A DNA stretch of 37,168 bases from assembly GCA_017051695.1 (NCBI GenBank), contig JAFIDK010000009.1, forward strand, positions 1-37,168, given 5' to 3'. This stretch comes from Algoriphagus aestuarii (GTDB lineage: Bacteria > Bacteroidota > Bacteroidia > Cytophagales > Cyclobacteriaceae). Under the pieces are notes generated by a model, which saw only the letters and a list, made by a program, of their open reading frames with translations, made no database searches and was not told the origin of the DNA. Position 1 is the stretch's first letter. Each line of letters begins with the position of its first letter. Below, piece by piece: positions 8,802 through 16,116 of this stretch. The translations under genes were made by a program, and so were the position numbers.

Positions 8802-11800
8802 ATGAGAAACCATACCCTTTCCACTCTGTTTTTGCTTTTTGCTAGCGTATCTACATCTTTCGGTCAGACGACGGAAAACTTTGTCAAGACCTACAAAGCA
8901 AGAGTCGCCACGACTACGTTAAGTACAGTCACCACAGGTACATCCAGCCAGTCCTATAAAAGCTTCACCTATCTGGACGGTCTGGGCAGACCGATGCAAA
9001 CGGTAGGCAAAGCATCGACCATCAGCGGCAAGGACCTGATTGTTCCGGTCGAATATGATGGATTTGGCAGGCATGTGAAGGAGTACCTGCCCTATTATGA
9101 AACGGGGGGTACCCAGGATGGAAGACTCAGAACCAATGCGGTTTCCGCGCATACAAGCAGAACCTCTGCAATCTATGGAGACAGTTATGGGTACACACAG
9201 AAGGATTTCGAGCCCTCCCCACTGAACCGTGTGGACAAGCAGGCCGCACCGGGGAATTCATGGCACCTTGGCACAGGCAAGGAAGTCAAGTTTGAGAGAC
9301 GACCCAATACAGTTGCCGATGATGTAAGAATCTGGACGTTGGATGGAAACGGGCTTCCGGTAAGCTCTTCCTCGTATCCCGCCAACGAGCTGTGGGTGGA
9401 AATTACCAAGGACGAGGATGATATCCAGACCCTGCAGTTCACTGATAAGTTGGGCAGGGTAATTTTGAAAAAGACAGAAGGCTGTGTTACCCCGGTGACT
9501 GATGGCCATTCAGGTTGGCTGAGTACCTATTATGTGTACGATGACCTGGGGCAGTTGCGGGTGGTTCTTCCACCGTTGGCGATCGACCTGTTTGAGGTAA
9601 ACGATGCCTGGTCTTTGTCGAATGACTCAGGTCTTGCATTTGAACAGTATTTCAGATATAAATATGATGACAGAGGGCGGGTGGTTGAAAAGAAGGTTCC
9701 GGGTAAGGAAGTGGAATACATTCTTTATGACCTTCAGGACCGTCCGGTGGGCATGCAGGACGGCGTGCTAAGAGAAAGCAACAAATGGTTGTATACCAGA
9801 TATGATGCATTGGGAAGGATGCTGTCCACGGGACTGGTTACAAAAAGTGGTCAGAACTTGAATGCTCTTCAGGGAGCACTGAACACAGCCGGATCCAACA
9901 ATGCTTCCATGATCAACGGAACAGTCACAGGTGGCTGGCCGAATGAAGAAGGGGACTTGCTGACGGTGAATTATTACGATTCCTACACGTCTCTTACAGG
10001 CTATAGTTATCAGGCAAATACAGGTTTTGATTCCCAGGCAAGTACCCGATTGCACGGGCTGATGACTGGAAAGAAGGTAAAGAATCTGGAAACAGGGGAA
10101 TACTATACCACAGTATTGTACTACAATAACAGGGGAGAGGTGATCCAATCGGTCTCGGAACACCAAAAGGGTGGGGAGATCCGTACCTCTACCCAATACA
10201 ATTTTGAGGGCCAGCCCAAATTGTCCCTGACCTCCAGCACGAACACTGGAGTGGGGGATATCCATCGAAGTTATACCTACAACGTGATCGGCCAGCTGGC
10301 CTACATCGACCATACGGTGGACGGGACGACCAGAAGGATCGTACAGAACACCTACAATGATCTGGGGCAGCTGAAAACAAAGGCATTTCCAGAAATAACC
10401 ACCGGCAACCAGACCTATACCTATAATATCCGGGGCTGGCTGAAGACGTTGGGAACAACCCTGGCCAATGGCTATACACAGACCAATTACTACCAGGAGA
10501 GCGCGGCAACCAACCCCCGGTATAACGGCAATATCTCCAGGATAAGTTGGGGAGGAAAGGCCGGGGAATCGGAGACTTTCAAGACCAGGACATACAACTA
10601 CACCTATGATAATGCGAACAGGCTGAAGGCGGCGACCTATTCTGCAAGCAGTGAGTCCAATTGGTTTACGGTGAACGGGATCACCTATGATGCGAACGGG
10701 AACATCTATTCGATGATCAGGAGAAACCAAAGGGCCAGCGGAGCATATAATGTGGTGGACAATCTGGAATATTCTTACGGACAGTTCAGCAACAAGCTTT
10801 CGCAGGTAAAGGATAATATTACCTCACTGACCTATACTGCCAAGGACTTTAAAGAAAAGGGAACGGAGGATTATGGGTACGATGTTAACGGGAATATGAT
10901 TAGCAACGTGGACAAGGACATCGACCTAATATCCTATAACCACCTGAACCTGCCCAAGGAGATCACTTTTACCTCCGGAGCAAAGATCCGCTTTGCCTAT
11001 GATGCGGAAGGTACCAAACTGACCCAGAAGGTGTACAACAGCAGCGGGACCCTGACCAAGACCCAGGACTACATCGGGGAGATCGTCCTGCTGGACGGGC
11101 AACTGTATTATCTGATCCATGAGGAGGGAAGACTGGTGGCAGAACCTGATGGACTGTGGGGCGAATACTACCTGAAAGACCACCTGGGAAATATCAGACA
11201 GGTGCTACGGGCACCGACCAGCCAGACCTTTATGGCGACGATGGAGACACAGAATGCGGGAACAGAGGAAGTACAGTTTTCGATGGTATCAGAATCCAGA
11301 CAGACCGAGCCTGAACATAATGTCACTACGGGAGGAAACAAGGTTGCCTGGCTGAATGCCAATAGGGGCAGGATGGTAGGACCGGGGAGAACCCAGCCGA
11401 TCTATGCAGGGGACAGTCTTAAATTACAAGTTCATGGGAAGTACGAGGATGAGAAGAACCAGAATGCCAATGCGGCAAGTTTTATGGCATCAGGTGGCAA
11501 GGAACGTCTGATCGCCGATTTGAATGAACTGGCAATAAGCAACCAGCGAGCAGGAGGAGCCAATCCGATTGCCTTGCTGAACCTGGCGGATATCCTTGCC
11601 AAGGACCTTCAGAAGAAGGAAAGCCCGGAGGCTTATCTGATGTATGCGCTTTATGATCAGGACAGCAACCGCTATGAGGTAGGCAAGAAAGTGCTGACCA
11701 GAAATGCGGCCAACCAACATGAAGTCCTGGAGGAGAATATGTATATTTCCAAAGACGGCTACATGGAAACCTTTGTGGTAAACGAAACCTCAGAGGATGT

Positions 11801-12722
11801 CTGGTTTGACAATATGATGGTAATGAGCGTTAGTTCAGTGATCGTACAAGAAACCCATTATGATCCTTGGGGATTGGAATTGACTGGACTTGGGTATCAG
11901 AATGGACAGATCAAAGAGAATAATTATCTTTATCAAGGCAAAGAGATGATGGATGACCAGAATCTTAATATCTATGACTTCCATGCAAGAGGATATGATC
12001 CGGTAATTGGGAGAACTTGGCAGCTAGATCCTCACGCGGAAAACTATTTAGAATGGTCACCTTATAGTTGGACTGGAGATAATCCTGTTTTGAATATTGA
12101 TCCTGATGGTATGGATTGGTTTGTAAGTAACCATAATGGTGTCTTAATAAATATTCTAGGACAATCTGAATTTAAATTCGCAAGTCTTCAAGAAGAGTAT
12201 GGGAATGAAATTGCAAATTTCATTTATAATTTAGGTGGTGGAGCAAGTAATGATAGTTGGGAAAATTTTGGAACCGATGATATGTTTGATTCTGAGGAAA
12301 ATCAAATAAGTGGTGGCCTTAATTCTTTAACTTTAATGACTGAAGAAGCTAGCAATCAATTTATGCTTGATAATGGGTATAATAAAGCTTTAAAGCAGCA
12401 AGTTTCAGAACTCGATATAACTTATCAAGAGTCAGTTGGGGTCCCAAAAGCCGAAGTTATGTATGGTGGCAGCAAGAAAATTATAGATAGTAGAGTAACA
12501 TATTCAAAATTGGATGATTTTGGGAAATTTATAAAAAGCACTGAGGAAACTAAATCGTTCATGATGAAGATGGTAAGAACCAATTATACTCAGATTATTC
12601 CATATAGTATGCGAAGACAATTAGGAAGAGATATAGTTTCGAAAGAAAGTTTAGATTGGGAAAATCTGGGAGTTAATTTCTATACTGAAATATTGCTTCC
12701 GTTAATGAAAAAAAGAAAATAG
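8802..12722 (+). CDS. TcC-like Rhs toxin with DUF6443-type N-terminus and tip B
   Basis: The ATG at 8802 is chosen because it starts a clear signal peptide (MRNHTLSTLFLLFASVSTSFG|Q); an upstream TTG at 8754 would bury it. The protein has 1306 residues. Residues ~45-130 are DUF6443-like (TYLDGLGRPMQTV, EYDGFGRHVKEYLP), then Rhs/YD repeats run to ~790 (YDDLGQLRVVLPP, YNIRGWLKTLG). DHLGNIRQVLRAP at ~793 is separated from ETHYDPWGLEL at ~1014 by an inserted domain. The Rhs-associated core ends at NIDPDGMDW (~1106), with ARGYDPVIGR and the two conserved Asp positions associated with tip cleavage in TcC. The last ~200 residues are the variable tip B, A+T-rich and of unrecognised family. Minus-strand frames in this region are shadows. 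A lipoprotein immunity candidate follows after 1 bp. Confidence 0.85.
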   Translation: MRNHTLSTLFLLFASVSTSFGQTTENFVKTYKARVATTTLSTVTTGTSSQSYKSFTYLDGLGRPMQTVGKASTISGKDLIVPVEYDGFGRHVKEYLPYYETGGTQDGRLRTNAVSAHTSRTSAIYGDSYGYTQKDFEPSPLNRVDKQAAPGNSWHLGTGKEVKFERRPNTVADDVRIWTLDGNGLPVSSSSYPANELWVEITKDEDDIQTLQFTDKLGRVILKKTEGCVTPVTDGHSGWLSTYYVYDDLGQLRVVLPPLAIDLFEVNDAWSLSNDSGLAFEQYFRYKYDDRGRVVEKKVPGKEVEYILYDLQDRPVGMQDGVLRESNKWLYTRYDALGRMLSTGLVTKSGQNLNALQGALNTAGSNNASMINGTVTGGWPNEEGDLLTVNYYDSYTSLTGYSYQANTGFDSQASTRLHGLMTGKKVKNLETGEYYTTVLYYNNRGEVIQSVSEHQKGGEIRTSTQYNFEGQPKLSLTSSTNTGVGDIHRSYTYNVIGQLAYIDHTVDGTTRRIVQNTYNDLGQLKTKAFPEITTGNQTYTYNIRGWLKTLGTTLANGYTQTNYYQESAATNPRYNGNISRISWGGKAGESETFKTRTYNYTYDNANRLKAATYSASSESNWFTVNGITYDANGNIYSMIRRNQRASGAYNVVDNLEYSYGQFSNKLSQVKDNITSLTYTAKDFKEKGTEDYGYDVNGNMISNVDKDIDLISYNHLNLPKEITFTSGAKIRFAYDAEGTKLTQKVYNSSGTLTKTQDYIGEIVLLDGQLYYLIHEEGRLVAEPDGLWGEYYLKDHLGNIRQVLRAPTSQTFMATMETQNAGTEEVQFSMVSESRQTEPEHNVTTGGNKVAWLNANRGRMVGPGRTQPIYAGDSLKLQVHGKYEDEKNQNANAASFMASGGKERLIADLNELAISNQRAGGANPIALLNLADILAKDLQKKESPEAYLMYALYDQDSNRYEVGKKVLTRNAANQHEVLEENMYISKDGYMETFVVNETSEDVWFDNMMVMSVSSVIVQETHYDPWGLELTGLGYQNGQIKENNYLYQGKEMMDDQNLNIYDFHARGYDPVIGRTWQLDPHAENYLEWSPYSWTGDNPVLNIDPDGMDWFVSNHNGVLINILGQSEFKFASLQEEYGNEIANFIYNLGGGASNDSWENFGTDDMFDSEENQISGGLNSLTLMTEEASNQFMLDNGYNKALKQQVSELDITYQESVGVPKAEVMYGGSKKIIDSRVTYSKLDDFGKFIKSTEETKSFMMKMVRTNYTQIIPYSMRRQLGRDIVSKESLDWENLGVNFYTEILLPLMKKRK
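11650..11839 (+). repeat. Rhs core direct repeat, copy 2 (with 1-190)
   Basis: This is the partner of the block at 1-190, covering the end of the inserted domain just before the HYDPWG motif. It is a plausible site for homologous exchange of toxin tips between the two genes. Confidence 0.85.
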
Positions 12723-12723
12723 A

Positions 12724-13350
12724 TTGAAAAATACTTGTATTGTTTTATTGTCTTTTATGCTATTAAGCTGCGGAAGGAAAATTGATTTGAAGTTTCCAAA
12801 AGAAATAGATTATTTTAATGAAAGTTTTGTAAATTTTTTTCCAGAAAAAGTCCCGTTATCGTATTCAAAATTGATTGTTTCCCAAGATATAACTCATTCT
12901 CATCCATATGTTTGGTTGAAGTTTTATGAGGGAAAAGAAGAAATATCAAAACTTACGTTAGAATTGGAGAAGAATGCCATAGCCACTTATGTTTCAGAAG
13001 ATACTTGTATATTATCAATTGATAAACATTTGAATAGTCAAAATTGGTTTAGATTTGATAAAAATTCAAGGACAAAAACTGAGAAAGACTTCAGTTTTAA
13101 TCCTTGCAGTAAGAGTAATTTCCCTGTACCAAATTTTTTTGAAGAAGGTTGGGGAAGCAGCGATAATGGTTTGATAGGGCTGGAAGGTTATATTTTGTAT
13201 GTTATTGACGCAAAAAGTGGATTATTTATGGATTCTACCAAGCTTCCAAATGGAAGGTATACCCCAGAGGGATGGAAACATGGCTATTCTAAGGGAGTCG
13301 CGATTAATTCAAAGCTAGGAGTAGTTATTTATTGGGCCGATATATGGTGA
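12724..13350 (+). CDS. Lipoprotein, putative immunity protein for tip B
   Basis: This 208-residue protein starts at TTG 12724, 1 bp after the Rhs stop. The TTG start is chosen because it gives a complete lipoprotein signal (MKNTCIVLLSFMLLSC, lipobox LLSC, Cys16); the first ATG downstream would cut the signal short. The mature part has no recognised family. It is moderately acidic with aromatic-rich segments and three further cysteines, and ends ...GVVIYWADIW. It is placed directly after a toxin tip, like an immunity gene. A lipoprotein would sit on the periplasmic face of a membrane, so the toxin is probably met there. The A+T-rich composition matches tip B, not the core, so tip and immunity gene probably moved together. 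Confidence 0.6.
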   Translation: MKNTCIVLLSFMLLSCGRKIDLKFPKEIDYFNESFVNFFPEKVPLSYSKLIVSQDITHSHPYVWLKFYEGKEEISKLTLELEKNAIATYVSEDTCILSIDKHLNSQNWFRFDKNSRTKTEKDFSFNPCSKSNFPVPNFFEEGWGSSDNGLIGLEGYILYVIDAKSGLFMDSTKLPNGRYTPEGWKHGYSKGVAINSKLGVVIYWADIW

Positions 13351-13486
13351 AAGAGTAATAATTCTTAGTGTTAGTAACACTGAATCTTTTACTACCTTTT
13401 ATTTATGAGAATAATTTCAAGAACCAACCTCTCAGCATATACCAATCCCTTACTATGAGTAAAATGAGTTTGGATTAGTTTATAAA

Positions 13487-13585
13487 ATGGCGTTGACTAG
13501 GCGTATGCTTGGAACTACACCTTCCTATAAAATAGAAATTGGAATTCAAAAAGCGAAAAGAGGCTATAAACTATCAGATAAATAA
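13487..13585 (+). pseudogene. 32-codon fragment, shares a motif with 27756-27800
   Basis: The open frame MALTRRMLGTTPSYKIEIG... (32 codons, also open 8 codons upstream as NEFGLVYK) lies in the gap between the tip B immunity gene and the second barrel gene. A stretch beginning TTTATAAAA is recognisably similar at 27756-27800, where one frame reads GWIYKTALNRSR. Both are just downstream of an immunity gene, so this may be the tail of a lost gene carried in both units. The family is unknown. Confidence 0.3.
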
Positions 13586-13630
13586 CTTTTTAATGAAGGG
13601 TTTAATTGTTTTTGGTTTGACGAATCTGCA

Positions 13631-15004
13631 ATGAAAAAAGAGTCCATTTTTATTATTTTCTTGACGCTTTCATCCTATTTCTCTTTAGCTCAAAACTTGC
13701 CAAGTGGCATGAATTCAAAGCTTTCGAAGCCTTCGATTTCAGCCTCTATTCCTACTTTACCCACCAAACCTGAAATCCCCTACCTGGAAGAACTCAAGCA
13801 GATCCGCGACCTGAAGAAGTCCTATGATTCCCTCCAAAATGAGATCAAAGAATTAAAGGAGGTGTCTACTGATTCTGTCCAGCGTGACAGTTTATTGCAG
13901 GTAGCAAAGGAGAGGACCAAAGTGTTGTTGGAAAAAGAAAAGAAGACTTTGGAGGGTTTGATTCAAAGTGAGGATATTCCAGGAGAGGAAATCAAAAATG
14001 CCTCTCAGAATATATTGAACAGGGTAGAGGAATCCCAAAGCAGACTTGATGAGTTGACGGATGTTTCTGATCTGGAAACGTTGGTGGACCAGAACAATGA
14101 AAACCTGAAGGCCCTGACCAATGAATGGATCATGCCCAAAATAGAAGAGCAGTTGACAGGGAAAGTAAGCGGGGAGATAGATCCGAGGAATATGCAAATC
14201 CATGATTTTTATGGAAAGGGAGCCTTGGAACAGCTGACCAAAAACGGACTTCCTTCGGAAATTCCTTATGATCAGGCAAAGGCACTGGCTTCAGAGAAAG
14301 CTGCACATATCAGTGATGAATTCATCCATAAATCAGGGAAGGACTTCAGCAAAATCAAAGTGGATTCTCTGGGTAACATCAAAACCATTCCTACCGAATT
14401 GGAAAAGAAACGAAAAGCATTTATCGAACCCAATGAACTCAAGAGTGAGAAGTTTATCCAAAGGATTGGTTTAAACCTCTGGTATGATCCATTGACTTCC
14501 TTCGGGGAGGGTCTTTTGTTGGATGCTGGAGTCTTTTATGGATTTACGCATCAGTTTTCACTTCTTGGAGGAATTACCTGGAAGAAACAGTTTGATGAGG
14601 AGGAGCCTTTGATCCGGGAGGGCTTTGGTTACTATTCCGGAATCCGCATTGCCAAGGGAAACTGGTTTGCCCAAGGGACAGTCAATAGAAACCAGGTGAC
14701 AGTCACCAACCCGGCAGGCTATGAATCCAGAGACTTTGAAGGAAAAGCATGGGCTTCTAGTATGGCCATTGGAAGAACGATTCCCATGGGTAAGGTAATT
14801 CGTTCGGTGGTGATCGGATCAATCGATCCGTTTTTTAATGAGCAAAGCTCTTTTTACAAAAGCAGAGTTCAACTCAAGATAGGCTTTGAAATAGGGTCTT
14901 TTAAGTTTCTTAAAAAGGAAATCAAAGAAAAGGCTTCCCTGGAATCCATCACAGATAAAGTTGACTCGAAAGCAGGTTTTCTGCCAGAGTTTGATTTCAA
15001 TTGA
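13631..15004 (+). CDS. Secreted coiled-coil plus outer-membrane beta-barrel protein, copy B
   Basis: This 457-residue protein has the same length and architecture as the one at 1530-2903: signal peptide (1-20, SLA|Q), charged coiled-coil region (~50-170), and a C-terminal strand-rich barrel from ~270. I count 30 differing residues over the ~437-residue mature part, most of them conservative. In contrast, the two signal peptides (MHKAIVIFIYLIF... and MKKESIFIIFLTL...) and the upstream DNA are unrelated. It follows the tip B immunity gene by 280 bp. There is no third copy after the tip C unit. The role is unknown. Its repeated place directly downstream of toxin/immunity pairs suggests an accessory function in anchoring, export or release, which is inference. 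Confidence 0.7.
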   Translation: MKKESIFIIFLTLSSYFSLAQNLPSGMNSKLSKPSISASIPTLPTKPEIPYLEELKQIRDLKKSYDSLQNEIKELKEVSTDSVQRDSLLQVAKERTKVLLEKEKKTLEGLIQSEDIPGEEIKNASQNILNRVEESQSRLDELTDVSDLETLVDQNNENLKALTNEWIMPKIEEQLTGKVSGEIDPRNMQIHDFYGKGALEQLTKNGLPSEIPYDQAKALASEKAAHISDEFIHKSGKDFSKIKVDSLGNIKTIPTELEKKRKAFIEPNELKSEKFIQRIGLNLWYDPLTSFGEGLLLDAGVFYGFTHQFSLLGGITWKKQFDEEEPLIREGFGYYSGIRIAKGNWFAQGTVNRNQVTVTNPAGYESRDFEGKAWASSMAIGRTIPMGKVIRSVVIGSIDPFFNEQSSFYKSRVQLKIGFEIGSFKFLKKEIKEKASLESITDKVDSKAGFLPEFDFN

Positions 15005-15196
15005 TTTTTTGAATAAGAGCGATCCAATCATTCTGGTTGAACAAAACTGAATACTTTTTATCAATTGTTGTGACCCATAAAACATATTCCTGTTCTGGTC
15101 CCTTGAATTCCTCAGAAAATTAGACCTGTGGCTTTGGGCAACCTGAAGCTTCCGGCATAAAGCGGATGCATAGCTTCACTTTTTATTCCTTTTCCT
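13688..15196 (+). repeat. 1.5-kb direct repeat, copy B (with 1587-3098)
   Basis: This partner of the copy at 1587-3098 again starts exactly at codon 20 of the barrel gene and ends at CTTTTTATTCCTTTTCCT. The RadC-like fragment begins within a few bases of its right end. Confidence 0.9.
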
Positions 15197-15203
15197 TCAG
15201 GTC

Positions 15204-15518
15204 TTTGTTGACCATTTCAAAGTGATGCTACTTAACCGTACCAATAGGGTATTAGGAATGGTGACCATTTCAACCGGAGGCACTGCTGGTACCGTTGTTG
15301 ATATAATGTTGATCTTGGCTACTGCTATCAAGGCGAATGCTTCTTCGATGGCCTTAAGCTATAACCATTCTTTCGGTAATCTGATGCCTTCTGAGCAGGT
15401 TAAAAGATTAACCAACCGAGTAAAAGATATTGGTAAACTTTTGTATAATCCGGTATTGGATCATGTGATCATTACTTCAGAAGAATACTTTTCTTTTGCT
15501 GATGAAGGAGTCCTATAG
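15204..15518 (+). pseudogene. RadC-like JAB/MPN domain fragment, degenerate
   Basis: The frame reads VDHFKVMLLNRTNRVLGMVTISTGG (split across 15207-15280), then TAIKANAS, NHSFGNLMPSEQVKRLTNRVKD, PVLDHVIITSEEYFSFADEG, which is the C-terminal two-thirds of a RadC/JAB protein of the type carried on mobile elements. The N-terminal third is missing; the homology begins right after the end of the 1.5-kb repeat. The metal-binding motif, normally HNHPSGxxxPSxxD, has decayed to YNHSFGNLMPSEQV: the first His, the Pro and the final Asp are lost, so it cannot bind zinc normally. The first usable start is GTG at 15222. I read it as a dead mobile-element gene truncated by the duplication or insertion. Confidence 0.75.
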
Positions 15519-15532
15519 GGACTCTTTTTTTA
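15508..15532 (+). terminator. Rho-independent terminator at the end of the RadC fragment
   Basis: GAGTCC (15508-15513), loop TATAG, GGACTC (15519-15524), followed by a run of eight T. The stem overlaps the stop codon of the RadC-like frame. Confidence 0.7.
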
Positions 15533-15597
15533 ATTTCAGAAATTAATATTCACTTGAATTATGATAGGTTGAAATCAATCAGAATGGTAATTTTTTT

Positions 15598-15660
15598 ATT
15601 CAGTTTTTTTGAGAATCAATCCAAAAAACTGAATTATAATTCCTGAAAATGAAAGGAATT
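15598..15660. repeat. Two tandem inverted repeats in the 600-bp gene-free region
   Basis: ATTCAGTTTTTT (15598-15609) pairs with AAAAAACTGAAT (15623-15634), and AATTCC (15638-15643) with GGAATT (15655-15660). The whole stretch 15519-16116 is very A+T-rich and holds no gene that I can see; besides these hairpins it contains the palindrome at 16049. It is probably a long untranslated/promoter region, or decayed DNA. Confidence 0.45.
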
Positions 15661-16048
15661 TTCAGTTAATCAATCCTCAAAAATCTTGCAAAATCTAAAA
15701 TTTTGTTGAATTTTTTTCTGAATGAATTAGGTTTGAAAATTATTTTAAAATTTTTTAGTTAAAACACATTTTTTTTTGAGTTCATAAAAAAAACCATCTC
15801 CATATTTTATTTGGTTGTCTATACATTTAATAGTTCAAAATTTGGTCAATTTGAGGCTTTTTTTAGGGGCTATATTTCAGTTTGAGATAGATAAATTCAA
15901 AACTGATTTTTTTTAATTTTTTACTATCAAATAGGTCAAATTCTTAATATAAAATTGAGAAAGTGGATAAAATTTTGCATTTCATATATTCTTTATAATC
16001 ACTTTATAACAAAATAATATTTTGATAATAAATAAAAATAAATAATAA

Positions 16049-16068
16049 AATACCCAGTGTTGGGTATT
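16049..16068. promoter_or_regulatory. 20-bp palindrome AATACCC-N6-GGGTATT, second copy
   Basis: AATACCC AGTGTT GGGTATT lies 49 bp before the ATG of the TcB-like gene that opens operon C. It has the same arms and spacing as the copy at 3582-3601. A TTTG box directly after it (16070-16073) and CATTTG about 20 bp later could be a weak Bacteroidota-type promoter. Confidence 0.6.
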
Positions 16069-16116
16069 GTTTGGAATATTTAAAAAATTCTCATTTGTGA
16101 AAATTTTGTAGCCTAA

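Noticed and set aside
8754-8802. Upstream TTG start for the tip B Rhs gene
   Set aside because: It would add 16 residues before an otherwise perfect signal peptide and overlap the previous gene; ATG 8802 is preferred.
9768-10730. 320-codon open frame on the minus strand
   Set aside because: It is fully inside the TcC-like gene, has low-complexity, codon-reversed composition (many Ile/Val/Gly/Cys) and no start context; it is a shadow of the G+C-richer Rhs coding strand, as are the other minus-strand frames between 8900 and 11720.
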